DNA of 64,000 bases from Gordionus sp. m RMFG-2023 (GCF_954871325.1 NC_088776.1:17050052-17114051); one strand, 5' to 3'; numbered from the stretch's first letter, positions 24,524 through 38,159 are shown. Notes: generated by a model not told the origin, from the letters alone. Made by a program: numbers and translations.

Positions 24524-27255
24524 CGATTCAAACCAGTTTTAAATTAATTAATTTTATATTATCCTTTTTTATTTGTAAATAATTATACATAATAATTTGT
24601 GATATTTTTTTGTTTAAGAAGATACCTTTACATGCATGCTAATTGATCATATATTTATAGAGATTTTATTGATGAATTTAAATAAATTGTTTTGAGTTAT
24701 AAATACGAAATCCCATTCTAAATTGAAAAAAATATAATAATACACTAAAGAATTTTTTATCTCTAACGGTTAAATATCGATTACAAAAAAAGTAAATTAT
24801 TTGGTTTTCCACTCTTACATAAGAACTGCTTATTATACCAATTTCTAGCTAAATTAAATTGGATACGAGTTTTCTCTCCCAATTGTCAAATGTATGTGTC
24901 CCAAGATACATTCCTAAAATTAGTAACTAATTTATGTCAAATTGGCTTGAAAATTCATGGCTAATTTCTTTGAGCTAGGACAAGGAAAAAATTCACTATA
25001 TTTAAACCAAAATTAAATAATATAATCCTGCCAGCTCTTATAAAAAGCAAATGTGTTGAGATTTTAACATGGGTTAGGAACCAGAATCTTCGCGGCACCT
25101 CTTTTCTCACCTTACCTTTAGAGGTCTCAGGGGTCTGAATATTCTATTTTTAGTTTATCTTATCTTTAATCTTCTGACTATTAAGTATCAATTATGCCTA
25201 TATTTTTTTGTGCAGTTTTTCTTGTTTTTTTCATTCAGAGTTCTAGACTCGACAAAAATTTTACCGGAATTTATGGGTTCAACTTCGGCAATTTTTTGAA
25301 AAATAAACATTGAGTTTAGTACATGTCCAGGTTCGAATTTTTCTTTGAATAATGGAGTTCGTTTCAGGCCATCCATAGAGGCCGAACCAGGGTTCGGTGG
25401 TTCGATATTAATAGAATTTATTAGTAAGTTATTTAAGCTAGTGATCGAATAGAATGAGGTATGTAAGTTTGTTTTGTGAAAATAATTAAGTGTAAATAAA
25501 GCTTTTAATATTTTTATTATTTTCTAAAAATTTCATTGGCAAACAAATTTTGAAAAACGAGAAACAAGTAGGGACTACCGTCTTAAGTATTTGGAGAAAA
25601 TAAAGTTTGGTAACCGTATTTTTTTTATATTTCTGTTCTGACGAAATCAATCATAAAATGACTAAAATGAATCCGGTCAAAAATCGGATTCGGTTTTATA
25701 AACCAAAATATTTTCAGATACTGGTTTGGGGAAAAAGCTAGGAACTATTTTTTATTACCCATCCATTCAAAAAATTATTACATAATATCTCCTTATGTAT
25801 TTCGTAAATGACTATACCACCCATATATTTTCCCCACTCCAAAACATTATATTGGTTTTCATTATTTATTATCAACTAAAATAAAAAAATTTGATTTCTC
25901 TCATTTTGGCAATTTTTATTGATAATAAAAGGTAAAAAATAAATATTCTTTTGAAAATAATAGGATCTAAATAAAGGCTAATAAAAAATGTACTAGTTGG
26001 AGAAGAAAATGCACTATAACAATCGATAGTGATGACAGAATTTTAAAATTTTTACTATATTCAATGGCGCCCTCCATATACGACTCATCAAAATGTTCTG
26101 TAAAATGGACATTATTGACCCTAATAATTTAAAAATATTTACAACCCCCATAGAAAATTTATTTTATTTAAAGTATAGAATGAATTTCAGGGAGTGGTAA
26201 TAAATGTCTCCAATTTTAGCAGGTTTTGAGCGAACTTTAAAAGGTCTTAGCCGAATTTTTTAAACGAAAACTATCACCTTAGCCTCGATCAAGGTTTAAA
26301 CTTAATGGATACTCAATCTTAAAAATAAACTCAAGGATAAAAAAATTTTTCAACTGTTAATAATTGAGTTGATATAACTGCTTTACAGGCAAGAAATAGT
26401 TCAATTTTAACAAACTCTATAAATGTTTAGATAGGAATTTGAAATTTTCAAAAGGTAGGTTATTATTTGTTAGGATAATCATTTTACTTGAATGAAATAA
26501 TAAATTGAAATATTTTTTATTTGGTTTTTAGGTGTCCTTTTACCATTGAACCATTTTTTTAAAATATATTGACTGATATTTAAAAAAATTAGGAACATGT
26601 TGAATTAAAAATAATTTCGATTATTTGGAAATTAATACAAATAATTTCTAATTCTCAAGAAATAATAAATTTGAGTATTTAATATTTAGGAATAATTTTG
26701 AATAAATAATTTGACCGGAAAATTAGGACGAGGAACTATTTGATGAATAATTTTTATCAATATTTATTGTATTCAATTCAAATTTTTGACTTCAAATAAT
26801 TGTGTTAAAATCAAATCGCATTACGACGAATAATTCATTTTAAGCCTATTTTTTTAACAAAACTTATTACATATCAAAAATGAAACTTAAATTTATATAT
26901 ATATTTTGGCTACAAAATAAATATACAATGATGAAACAAAAATACCAGAGTAAATTATATTAAAGTATATAGAATTATAAATTAATTTCATTTATTAAAA
27001 TTTTTAAATTTGCCGCCAATTTAATAGGCGGCGGCGAATTCGGCGCACTGAACAGCCGAAAAATTTAACCGTCGCCTCCAATTTATATCTCGACTCAGAA
27101 GTCAAATATTTATAAATATTCATAATTAATTTTTTTCAAAGAAAGGACACTTAAATATTTTTTTCTGGCACTTGTAGTATTAATTTTTATTTATCGTGAT
27201 AGTGAAGTCATTTCCTAAAATCAAAACTAATAATTATAAATAGTAGGATTATGCA
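24524..27255. other. No gene seen; AT-rich with traces of repeats
   Basis: A moderately GC-rich patch at 25200-25400 contains a 62-codon minus-strand frame without splice support and the palindrome CCGAACCAGGGTTCGG. A GC-bearing element-like patch lies at 27013-27090 (GCCGCCAATTTAATAGGCGG). Nothing else stands out. Confidence 0.5.
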
Positions 27256-27263
27256 ATCAGAAC

Positions 27264-28000
27264 TAGAGACCTTTATGGGCCTAGATTTTAGGACCAAGCC
27301 CGGCCCAGGCCCATCGTAATATTTAAAAAAATTCCCAAGCCCGCTATAATATTTAAAAAATTTCCCAAGCCCGGCCCAAGCCCATAAAATTATTTAATAG
27401 AAATATAATATTTTATAGTAATAATATATATATATAATATTAATAAATGATATAAACAAAATTTTAATTTATATTTTCAAATTTTATGGTGTATATATAT
27501 ATATTCATAACCTTTATAGTTTATGAAATTATGTCCTTTTTGAGTTTTCTAATTAAAATTTTATTTTCAAATATTATAAAAAGTTTACTTGAATATCTAT
27601 TTGTCTACGTCTAACAATTGTTTTTAAATTTTCTGCTACTGTTGGGATTTTTGAATTTGACGCTAACTTGGGGAAATATATGTTATATCGAAAATGTTGG
27701 CCATCTTTGGGAATATTCCCTGATTTTCGCTGTTTCGTGCCCAGGCCGTTGTGTTAAGTTAAGAAAAATTATACCAATTTCCGATTTAAAAAATATATAC
27801 TCTCCCAAGGTGTATAGAAAATTTGATAAATAACACTAATAAAATCAAAATGATTTGTTATATTTGTCCTATTAAATATCCTTAAAATAAGCTAAATTTG
27901 AATTTAAAAATTTAGGCCCAAGCCCTATTGCAAAAATTTCCAACGAACCCAAGTGGGCCGGGCTTGGGTCGTGGGCCGGCCCGGCCTATGAAGGTCTCTA
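27264..28000. mobile_element. Non-autonomous hAT element, 737 bp, perfect 8-bp target duplication
   Basis: The ends are TAGAGACCTTTATGGGCC and, from the right on the minus strand, TAGAGACCTTCATAGGCC. ATCAGAAC flanks both sides (27256-27263 and 28001-28008). Subterminal blocks are rich in AAGCCCGGCCC on both arms. An open stretch at 27618-27833 lacks an ATG and is probably not a gene. Confidence 0.9.
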
Positions 28001-28278
28001 ATCAGAACAAGAGGCAATAATAGGCCTCTTCTATATCTTATGAGCACCTATTTTCCTTAAGCACGAATATGGTTACCAAAAACACTCGTCTTTGAAAGAA
28101 GAAACAATTAGATACATTTTTTTCTATAAATTTATTTTAAAATAGTCATTTTATTATTTTTTTAATTTAAAACAATTTCATTTTATAAAATAAGATACCA
28201 TATAAACTATATCAAAATAAAAAATATGATAATAGGAAAAAAAAAACCCGGATTTTTTTTTCATATTTATAGAATTTG

Positions 28279-28635
28279 TCACAAGAAACAATTCTCAAAT
28301 CCAAACACATCGAATTGAGCCTCGATTTCCTCCAGAAACTTGGAACGTAAATCATAGCACTCTATCCGACGAAGAACGCACAAATAATCAATGCGGTTGG
28401 AATCATCTTTTTTTAATTTGGTTGGGAATAAACACCCATCATCTGGGTATTGATTAAAAAAATGGAATGCGAGGTGGCTACGGATGAAACCAAACTTGAG
28501 TGTAGATAGTTGGACACCAAAAAAATCGCAGAGATATAATACCCAGATTCGGTTAAAGAAACTTTGCAAGGAATACCGTGATGGGGTGTGAAGCCTTCCA
28601 GATTTTATAAGAGCGATTTCCTTCAATATTCGATA
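28279..28635 (-). pseudogene. Possible non-LTR retrotransposon ORF2 C-terminal fragment
   Basis: An open frame of about 118 codons lacks an early ATG. It reads LSTLKFGFIRSHLAFHFF, then DDGCLF, then RIDYLCVLRRIECYDLRSKF. The spacing recalls the region after the RT or RNase H in LINEs, with a basic -R-G-HL- stretch and a final H/C-L-C-yd-lR-kf motif. The key His of the usual zinc motif is not clear. An unknown host exon is the alternative. Confidence 0.35.
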
Positions 28636-29298
28636 TCAATCAATATAAATTATCATTCTAAATTATTAAATTTGTATATACATAATCTTTATTTAGCAAT
28701 AAAATATATATATTTTATTACAAAATTTTGTCATATTTTTAGTCTATTTAATATCGTAATTAAGAATGTATATTTATTACTATAGCAAATAATATTTACG
28801 AAAATAAGAAATACATGGGTTATTTTACTGGGGTATTTTTTCCCAGTACCAATTTAAACTTCAGCATTTTATCTTGTTTAAGCATTTTTTATGGAGGGTA
28901 TATGAGTAATCTTTAAATAATGAATTAGGGCCTAAAGAAATTTAGCTTATTAATATATTAGATTTTTATAATATTTTTTTCTAAAATACTAATTTGTCTA
29001 TACATTATAAATATGAGTATTATCCATTAAAATCCAAATAAAAATATATTTATTATCCATTATAATCCAAATATAAATATATCTATATTATTAGGTCCTA
29101 AGTAAATTCTGTAAATATGAGGAAAAAAAATCCAGGGGTTTTTTTTCTTGGGGGTGTTTTTTTCTGTGGGTATATTTTCCAGGGGTTTAATTTCCGGGGA
29201 TTTTTTTTCCGGGATTCAAAAAATATATATATAAAGAAAGAAATGAGAATATATTTAAAAAATAAATAAGAATATATTTAAAAGTATTATGTTAATTC

Positions 29299-29525
29299 TT
29301 AATATATTTTTTTAAATTTAATGAAAATAAAAAATATGTTTTTAAAAAAAATTAGAAGGTGCTCTAGATATATAGTGTGACCAATATATTTCAATTGAAA
29401 TTCGTTACCGTATAGGCCTAAAACCCTGAGGATCACCCGAGATTTAGCACATTTCTTGACCGATTTCTTTGAAGAAATCACGGGGTTTGGATCCGAAAGC
29501 ACCAATTGTGTAGAAAGCAATGGAG
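29299..29525 (-). pseudogene. Reverse-transcriptase-family element, C-terminal remnant
   Basis: In one minus-strand frame the sequence reads IGAFGSKPRDFFKEIGQEMC, then ISGDPQGF, then RISIEIYW. This fits the C-terminal tail (FF-lG-ri-e-tGdP-...-qRiSia-q) of the RT-bearing repeat proteins related to the piece at 38750-39150. Stops interrupt it. Two other frames are open here by chance. Confidence 0.45.
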
Positions 29526-30945
29526 ATTAAAATGTTCTTATGAATGTTACTATATTTATTATTTTTTATAATTTCCGCTCTAACCAAAGAATTGAAGCTA
29601 AAAGGTGAATGATCAACGCATGTTTTCCCAGGCTAGCGGAATTCCGTTGCTCCATGGAATATAATTCTTTCGTAGGAACACTTATGCAATAAAATATTTT
29701 AAAAAATTTTATTACGTGGTAAATAACATAAGTGAAAAATATTTTTTTAGATATCGAATATATACCTAAAAATACGAAATCCGTCGATTCAAAATTTACG
29801 AATCGAATATAAATTATCCTTACTCGATTAGATTTTCTGGAGTATTATTATTGGTGATATTAACTTTTGAAAGGGAGTTGTAAGTTGTTGGTAATAAAAA
29901 ATTAAAATAATATTCAGGTGCATCTAAATATATATTAAGATATATTGTCATGACAAACTTCTTACTTAAGTAATTTGAAAACAGAAAAATACTTGAAAAA
30001 CAGCTTTCTAATTAAAATTTCTTAAGAATTTTGCACAAATTAATGCTACTTTCACTTAAATATATGTAATACTAAAATGAATATAATAAAAATTGAGTTG
30101 AATAATATATGACAAAGTTTATAATTATTGAAAATTATCTAGCTAAATTTTCTTTGAACAATCATTGTTAATAAAACATAAGACTTAAGTTAATTGGGAT
30201 ATAAGATATGAAATGAAAGTAAATATTTATTATATTCCAAAAAGTCATTTTTTTTTTTGATAAATTGCATTTGAAAGGTTATATATTGTGTTATTTCAAT
30301 TATATTTCAATATTTAAAACAATTACAATAAAATAAATGTTAATTTAAGCAAAAATTATACAAAAACTTTAATCTCATGAATTATTTTATAATAAATATA
30401 TAACTAAACATTGTTGTAATGTATTACTTTGTTAACATATAATAATAAAGATCTATATAAACTTTCTTTATGGTGAAAGAAATTTGAATTACTCAAAAAT
30501 ATATCACATGACTTAGTTCCTGCTTTTAAAGTAAAATATATACCCAGTGGCTAAGCCAGGATTTTCCAATTGGGGAGGGGAAGTAAAAAATTATTTGGGG
30601 GCTTTGCCCCCAAACCCCTCTGATAAATTAGAAATTTTGGTATTTTTAAAAAGAAATCTTCGATACTTTAATTTAAATATTTATTTCAAATTTTATAATT
30701 TATTTGTTTATTACTTATTATGTATATAGATTAATGTTATTGCTTACTATATAAAAGTGATTTTTAACAATAAAAATATTTTATTTACTTTTGCAATTGA
30801 ATTGAATATAAACTATAACTAATCATTATAATATATTTAAATGATATAAGTTATGGCATAGTTAAATTATAGATGTTACACTAATAAAAAGTATATTAAA
30901 AATTAAAACCATTGGTATAGTTACAGAATACAAAATTAGATATGA

Positions 30946-31024
30946 TATAGGATCGGTAATCGGCCGATATCAATTTAATATCGGATCGGATCGGCTCCCA
31001 AAAAGTGGTATCGGTACACCCCTA
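30946..31024 (-). mobile_element. Terminus of a hAT-type element (GGGGTGTACCGATACC type)
   Basis: The minus strand begins CTAGGGGTGTACCGATACC and continues into GGATCGG/CCGATC subterminal repeats (CCGATCCGATCCGATATT). This end type is common on hAT elements in animals. No matching left end was found nearby. Confidence 0.5.
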
Positions 31025-31601
31025 GTAGAGATATATGTAAAGAATAAAACTACGTTTAAACATTTTGGAAAAATTGCTTCGTCTATTTTTTTATCGCACT
31101 TCAATTTTTTATGGACATTATAACCCCAGCTCTCCTAGTTGCTTTTTAAGTTTTTTAAGCATTTATATTATCAATTTAGTAAATTAAAATAAAAATTAGA
31201 AAAAAAAAATTTTTTCATGGGGGTGGGGGTTGGGCATGCCTACGCTACTATACCCTTTCCATGAATTTAAGCTTAAAGCTAGAAATATATAAAATTCACA
31301 AAAAAAAAAAACAATTTATTTATGATATGATGATACAATTACAAAATGCACAAAAAGATACAAACGAAATTGATTCATAAACGGTTTTTGAAGATATACA
31401 GTGTTTTGCAGATTTGATGCAAAATATTTCCATAATTTGTAATTTATTTTCAGATAAAATTAGTTAACTTGCAAAAATTGTTAAAAGAAAGAAAGAAAGA
31501 AAGTTCTTTTAAAATTTTTGCAAGTTAAATAATTTTATTTGCAAATAAATTAAAAATATAAAAATGTTTTCTATCAAATCTGCACGAGACTGTAGATAGT
31601 C

Positions 31602-31904
31602 ATAGAGGAGAGATATAAGCGCCTTAATTGACATTGGGGAAAAAGATATATGCATATTAAAAAGTTGATGGCTAAAAATTCGTACAAATAATATTTAAAT
31701 GGCTGAGGCAGACTTTTCGTAAAACAACGGGCCGGGCCTGAATTTTTGTAATTCTTATGGGCCAGGAAAAAATTATAATGGATCGAACCGGACAAATTAA
31801 AAAAAACTATAATGGGCCAGGCCTGGAAAATTTTTAAGGGCCGGTCCGGACAATTTATGCAAGAATTCTTAGCTGCTATAGTGGACCGGGCTTTGTAGAC
31901 CTTG
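31602..31904. mobile_element. Non-autonomous hAT-like element with GGGCCGG repeats, copy 1
   Basis: It shares order and wording with 42559-42822: CATAG-GGAGA, GATATAAG-GCCTTAAT, a TGGG-AAAA block, then blocks of AT sequence each ending in GGGCCGGGCC or a variant, and a right end AAGCCCGG..TGTAGACCT. The left ends of both copies are poorly defined. Confidence 0.6.
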
Positions 31905-32618
31905 AATAAGCATTTTTTTTAAAAATATTTACAGAAATAAAGGATTTTTTAATGATAATTTTAGTTTGAGTTAATAATATTTCCTAATACCTTGTCCTAG
32001 CTTGATTAAATTAGATACGGATATAATCAATGAATTTATTAATTAATGAAATTAGTAATCAATTTTTGGATAACTAGATTTCTGAATCATGTTATTTTAT
32101 TAAATTAAAACAGGTCGATACTTTTTTTAAATATTTACTTTTGAAATTTAAGACAATACTGGACATAAAATTGGTAATGATGTAGAGCATTGAATGTCAT
32201 TGATTTTTTTAAAATTTGTTTTATTAAAATATTGTATAGCGTCTACACTTTATATACAAAAAAAATTGTTGTTTCTAAGCTTGATCTATAGTTCAGTTGC
32301 CATATACGTTGATTTAGGGATCATGTTTAAACCTCGATCTGGGTTTGAATTCAGCAAGGACAAGGTTTTTTCTGAAGCCAATCAGATGGTTATGGGGTAA
32401 TATGGAATATCTGAAGCGACCGCGTGATTCCGTTTATATATATTAAAATAAAAGTGGGTCTTATTGCATTTTAATAAAATTTGGTATTTGTTTAGAAAAA
32501 ATGTTTGCTATATAACGACCAACGCTATTTAATGGTTCCAATTTTTAAGAAAAAATTCTTCTACATGTATAATTTGAACATTGAATTTAAAAAAAGAACT
32601 ATTTATCAGAAATAAAAA

Positions 32619-34784
32619 CAGGGGCGGCCTGACGACGCTAAAGCCTAGTGGGCATTTTTTATAGCGGCCTCATTTATATGGAAGCGAAGTCCCCATACCC
32701 TCATTTTTCCCTGCTTTTGCCCGGTCTTCGACCGGGTTCCCTTAAATGGCTTCTTTAATTTACATGATTTTTATTACTTCTTATTTTTTGAAAATAAGTT
32801 CAAACGATTTACATTTTTAGTAATATACGATAATCATATATTTTATTTTTTAAAAAATGTACGTCTAAAATCATATTCATTACCTAAATAAAATAATATT
32901 CATTGCACATATTATTTTATATTAGATTTACAACGATATTGCACTATAAAATCAAATCATACATCACATGTTAAATATAAAAAAAATGCATACTCAATAT
33001 ATTAAATTAATTAATTATAAATATAAAATTAATGCTGTTATACAATATTACAAAGAATAAAATTGCTGCACTTTTATAAAATCAGCACCGATCATATTGT
33101 AAATAATATTAATAGGATTCTAATAAAAGAATTAAGGAATTATATAATTTTTACCTTAATAAGTCTCTCATTAACTTTGAACCTATGCGCAAATATAAAG
33201 GAATATCTTATAGTTAAATCTACGCTAATAGTTCTCGTTCAACTGATATAATTAAAACGCTTCTAATTTTTCTTGGTCAATATTAGCTCTCAGCTTATTT
33301 TTATAATTTTTAATTTACTAAATGCTTTCTCGCAATTAACTTGCGTAAATGATAAAGTTAAAATGTATTCATATGCCAAAAATAAATTAGTGTCACTTGT
33401 ATGCATATTGTATCTTTTAAGAATTTCATACACGCATATTAAACACTTGTTACATTTATTATCACACTCTTATTTATTATCATATTGTAATATTCCATCT
33501 TCTTCTTTTGACTCCTAACTTGTACATACGATATCATCGTTCGTTTCATTTAATTCTGCTACCAAATCTTTGAATACACTGGCAAATGAACATAATTCGT
33601 CATGAAATTTAACACTCAATATATATGCCAATTGTGCCAGTTTTTCCAAGGCCTTTTCAGAAATACCTATAGTATTTATTTCATCACTTGGATGCAAATA
33701 TTGCACATTCAAGATAAGCCCTCAATTCGCATAGTTCCGACAAGCTGTTTACAATTTGATCAATTATAGGACAAAATAGTTCAAACCTATAAAGGTCAAT
33801 CGATTCTTGAGGACGTTCATCTTGCCATTTGTCACTATATATTCTCTTCGCTCGTCCTATTCGATCTTTTTACATAGAATTTTGTACTCAGATACTCTCC
33901 GGGAGCTATAAATATAAAAATGTTTCATTTATTAGAAGCCATTTTGTTGCTTTATTTTGAATCGATGTAATAATCTATGATACAGAAGAATAAGCATCTT
34001 CTTTCATTTTCCATGCTGATAAAGTACCTAATTTTTTAGTTTGAAAATATGACAGTGGCCCCATTATTTTAAAAATTTCCATATATATTATAGCTGTACT
34101 TAGAGTCTTAAATTTACATAAATTATCAAGTTTTTGTCTCAAATTATTTATTATCTATTAAAAATTGAAGTGCCTTTATCGTTATTGGGAGCAAGCTATC
34201 TTTACCATATATCAATCTAAGGGCTTTTTCACATGACCACCACCTTATCTCACCTATTTTTAGCAGCCTTCTCAACTTATTTGGCCAGATGAATTATTCT
34301 GTTTCACCCAAGCATCCATCCTTTTATCTGATTCACCGACCTGAATTTATTTGATTTCAATGAATTAAGAACAAGAAATGTTCGCTAAATTATTTCTACA
34401 ATAAATCAATGTATAAAAATATAATATAGTAAATTAATCAAAACTTAGCTTTAACTCTATTCAACCGGAAGCGTTTTCACTTCATTTGAAAAAAAACAAA
34501 GAAAAGAACGTGGTAATGATGTGTAGCGTCAAGCGACGTTATTGATATATTATGCGTTAAAATATAGTAAACGATATGACAATTCTCAAGGAATGTGATA
34601 TTCAAATCATAGAGATATCATTAAAAATAAATAAATGATAAGAGAAAATAATGTGAACATAATAATATTTTTTTCTAATCGGCCTCTATTTTGATATTTT
34701 TCACTGATCGGCCTCAAAAATTGACATTTTCTCGCGGCCTCGTGGGCAAAATGCCCACCTGGTCTTATGGCCAGTCCACCCCTG
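32619..34784 (-). mobile_element. hAT transposon, about 2.2 kb, with both ends and target duplication
   Basis: The ends are CAGGGGCGGCCTGACG on the left and CAGGGGTGGACTGGCC from the right on the minus strand. Both run on to a GTGGGCATTTT block and GCGGCCTC repeats. The flanks AATAAAAA (32611-32618) and AGTAAAAA (34785-34792) match at 7 of 8 bases. Transposase remnants on the minus strand (next entry) fill the middle. It is a nearly full-length but decayed copy. Confidence 0.85.
33090..34340 (-). pseudogene. hAT transposase remnant of the 32619-34784 element
   Basis: Going down the minus strand: GEIRWWSCEKALRLIYG (the TRW-S region) near 34240, DKWQDERPQESIDLYRFELF near 33790, a 65-codon frame at 33515-33712, then the dimerisation region YEYILTLSFTQVNCEKAFSK near 33360 followed by KLKIIK. 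The order is that of zinc-finger hAT transposases. Many frame changes and stops make it a pseudogene. Confidence 0.7.
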
Positions 34785-34914
34785 AGTAAAAATTCCAAAT
34801 TAGTTGGCATGCTTTTACAAACAAAATAAGCAAACGAAATTTAAAACTATTTAGGACGAGGTATGATGATTTTTTTAAATGATCTTATGAGTCTCAGTAT
34901 TATAGGATATATGT

Positions 34915-35170
34915 TTAATTAATCTTATCTATTATAAGAATTACATTGCCTTTATCATCCACTAACAAATTATTATTTTTTAAGTCTTTCAATGTTTCCC
35001 TTTCATCCGTGGTTAGATTTAATCGTGAAAATTTTACCTTCTTTCCTATATTTATTACATTTAAGCGAATTTCTAAAGGTATAGGTACAAAAATTCATTT
35101 TAAAATCAATTTTTATTACAACTTCTTCTTTGGGAATATATATACACGAAGCTGTTATAGTAAAATTCAA
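34915..35170 (-). pseudogene. Penelope-like element fragment
   Basis: A minus-strand frame reads KVKFSRLNLTTDERETLKDL, then KNNNLLVDDKGNVILI. That is the conserved NLT-eE--aL--L--n--i---DKG--vvi pattern just before the reverse transcriptase of Penelope-like retroelements. The frame ends shortly after it, so only this segment survives. In another frame a plus-strand open stretch covers the same bases and is ignored. Confidence 0.5.
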
Positions 35171-35179
35171 TCCTTTTAA

Positions 35180-38000
35180 TAATAATTCGGATCTCTTATC
35201 TATAGTTTCATGCCTGTATTTAATGACTGTATTGATGTTGGTAGCGGTATCTTTGATCTTTTTTAATTTCTAATAACTTTTATTTGCCAATAACGAAAAA
35301 ATAATTAGAGACCATGTTTTAATTCGTCTTATTTTTTAAGCCCCTTTCTTTTAAGGTTGTTTAAAGGACGCTATATAGAAGGCTTAATAACTGTTTATAA
35401 ATAACCAACATGGCCAAATGTTTATATAGAATAAACCTATATTTCGAAAATATATATAATATTTATAATTCAAAATTAAATAAAAATTCTGAGCTTAAAT
35501 TATGAAGTTACAATAACTATTTATAGTTAATAATTTATTATATTTAATTTTAATAGCGAAATACCTCAAAAAAAGGTAGAGCGAAAAGTAGCAAGCTACT
35601 TTTATAACTTTAGGAAAATCCTAATTATGCGAAATAATGTATTCATGGTTTTTTATTCTATATACCATTATTTTGTCGCGTTTCACATTTCAATTACTTT
35701 TAAAATTGATATTTAAAAAAATAAAATAAATAAACGGAATTGAACCGATCCAATGTACCTTTATAATAAACTTTGCCATCCTATAAAGTAAATATTTTAT
35801 TTTCATATATATATATATATATATATATGATATCATTTTTTTTAAATTTAAAAATGTATTTTATTTAAGATAAAATATAAAAGTATATAGCTATAGGTAC
35901 ATTATCAATAGTGTCGGCAGAATTTATCCGGTGGGGGAGGGGAGTAGCTACAAAAATTTTAGGGTGGGGGCTAAGCACTTTGGAAAACTTTTATTAGCAC
36001 CAGCTGGGTCTCGTCTACAAAAATTATGATTAGTTATTTTTGATTTTCCCATGGTTATTATTTTGCCTTTTATCATATGTAATACTTTTATAAAATCCGG
36101 CTGAATGGAATAACTTATTCTCAATTCTATCCCAATTTTTCGTTTATTAGTGCTTATGAGTTCCTTAACTAGTAGCCAGCAGTATAAAAAGGAAAAAAAA
36201 TGTTAGCAACTAAATTTTATTCTAAAAATTCCATCAAGGTTTATCCTTAATTGTATAATATTTTAATCCATTTGGTAGACACTATAAAGAACAAAGTTAT
36301 TAGTGGCATCATGCCAGAATTGAAAATATAGAAGAACTAAAATCAGATTTAAGTTAATTATTTTACCTTACTTATTAATTATTCAATCAATTCCCCAGCC
36401 ACAAAAAAATAACCGAATAAATTGCTTCAAAACGTTGGTAGATCGTTTAGAGAAAACGCATCATTGGGATCATGCTAGAACAAAAATTATAGGTACACTG
36501 AAAATCTGTTTGCACTAATATGTAATGTTTGTTTAGTACACTAATTTATCAATCAGTTTTTCTCAGTAAACAGAAACCAGTTATAAGCGAAATAAAAGTA
36601 TAACGGCAGCTTTAGTCTGGTCTTAAATATTGGATTTTAAATTGCGATTCAAAAATAAATAATGTTCAAATATATCTAGGCTTCTTTTTCTCCTATATGA
36701 TCCTATGATCTTTATGGATATTATTTGTTCTTTCCCGTTTATTTAGTAAAATTGTTAAAATCTCATTATATTTTGAATCGAGTATTATTTTCAAAAATTT
36801 GATATGAATCTGAATCTTATAATAAAGTTTACCAAACTTTTGAAAGCAAATTATATGTATTTTAGTTTAATACTTCAATCCGTTTGGTAAACAGTATAAA
36901 TATAGTCATGTGCAAAATAAGAAAATTTATAAAATTGGTATCAAGATTTAAGATAGAATGAAAAATATGAAAGCACTAAAGCAATTATTAAAAAAATTAA
37001 GTAAACGAAATATATAGAAAAAATTAGTATAATCATTATAAAAAAATCTAATTTTTATATATAGTATTTATAAATATGAGATGTCTCTGGCTGTAGCTAT
37101 GATTTGCTAGCGGCTATATAAAAAGGTAGCCAAATAGATTTGCGACGTTTTCGGAGAAAAATAATGGTTTCGGCGAAATTGAAAAAGATTATAATAGATA
37201 AACTCTCAAGCACCAAGTTTGAGCGATTGTTTAGTAAGGTAACTAATGCGCTTTTACACTTCGTAATAGAAAAGGTCAAACATCGTCATACGAATCATAG
37301 CGTCTTTGGGAAGCATCCCATTTTCAACTTTTTTTTATTTAATTTGTAACAAATTTTTTATTTGAAAATTTGATTATAAAATGAAATGTAAGGAAGAATA
37401 TGATAATTTTTCTAACAAATTTTGTTTTGGAAATAAATTTAAAAAATTAAATCCCAGCAATCACTCATTTTGGAGAAGGAAGAAATTTTTTTAAAACGAA
37501 ATCAAATTTAGCCCCCCATTGCTTCTCTAAATAAAATAACATTCCACCTTTTATGTTGATCTGAAATTGAAATTAAGAAAATTTTAGTAAAATATCGAGA
37601 TTATTATAAAAGTCAAGTTATTTGAATAACCTTGTGCTAACAATTATTTAACATGGTTTTCCTTAAGGTCACTTTAAAAAATTTATGACAATAATTTAAT
37701 AACCTTGTTTTGTGCATATGTTTATTTCATTTTAATTTAATTTAAAAGTCAAAAAATGGCAAAAAGTTATAAACATTATCAATGCCAAATTGTCAAAGTT
37801 TATCAGAAAATGGTTATTCCAGCCAATCACTAAATATTTTAATTTTAATCTATTTCTTTAAAATAAAAAGGGACGTAAATATGCTATATAAAACTATAAA
37901 AGCACAGAAGGCTAAAATTGTATGAGTCCCTATTTATTGTTTTTCATATATAAAACAGATCCCATTCGCGAAATTTCGGTTTAATATTTCACTGCTAAGA
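35180..38000. other. No convincing gene; AT-rich DNA with one element end
   Basis: An element-type end, TAGTGTCGGCAGAATTT followed by GGTGGGGGAGGGG, starts near 35908. A (TA)n tract lies at 35808-35828. One unassigned open frame at 37161-37349 is listed separately. Confidence 0.5.
37161..37349 (+). CDS. Unassigned open frame, 62 codons
   Basis: From the ATG at 37161 the frame reads MVSAKLKKIIIDKLSSTKFE and then a His- and Lys-rich stretch (VEKVKHRH-like) before a hydrophobic end. The patch is less AT-rich than its neighbours and a GT at 37237 (AAGGTAACT) could be a donor, so a first exon is possible. The opposite strand is also open, which weakens the case. No family recognised. Confidence 0.2.
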   Translation: MMVSAKLKKIIIDKLSSTKFERLFSKVTNALLHFVIEKVKHRHTNHSVFGKHPIFNFFLFNL

Positions 38001-38012
38001 TGGAAAAATGAC

Positions 38013-38159
38013 ATGGATGCTCTGATGGTTAATAAACAGACTCATGAAAATGGAAGAGTGCGGGAACAGACAGAGATGGGGGATTATGTGGGGATTCATG
38101 TAAATGGGGGAGTAGATAGGTCAGCTATCCCGAGTCGCGCCAAAATTAAACTATTTTAG
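38013..38159 (+). CDS. Unassigned small open frame, 48 codons
   Basis: The ATG-started frame reads MDALMVNKQTHENGRVREQT and then a Gly/Val stretch. The patch is much richer in G than the surrounding DNA, like the coding strand of the LTR element at 13283-17522, so it may be an element fragment. No splice-supported neighbours were found. Confidence 0.2.
   Translation: MDALMVNKQTHENGRVREQTEMGDYVGIHVNGGVDRSAIPSRAKIKLF

Larger units (their letters stand above)
29526..32610. other. No host gene seen; several mobile-element ends
   Basis: Element-like ends with G-rich stretches occur at 30544 (CAGTGGCTAAGCCAGG, then a GGGGAGGGG run) and 31210-31245 (inverted, GCATGCCTACGCTACTA). The minus strand at 31024 begins CTAGGGGTGTACCGATACC. 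A (GAAA)n tract lies at 31487-31502. A MITE at 31602-31904 is listed separately. The rest is AT-rich with no coding signal. Confidence 0.55.

Noticed and set aside
25188-25376. 62-codon minus-strand frame in a GC-richer patch
   Set aside because: No splice partners or family resemblance; the patch has palindromic GAACC-type words typical of element ends.
27618-27833. 71-codon frame with a hydrophobic start and Cys residues
   Set aside because: It has no ATG at its start and lies wholly inside a non-autonomous hAT element bounded by a perfect target duplication.
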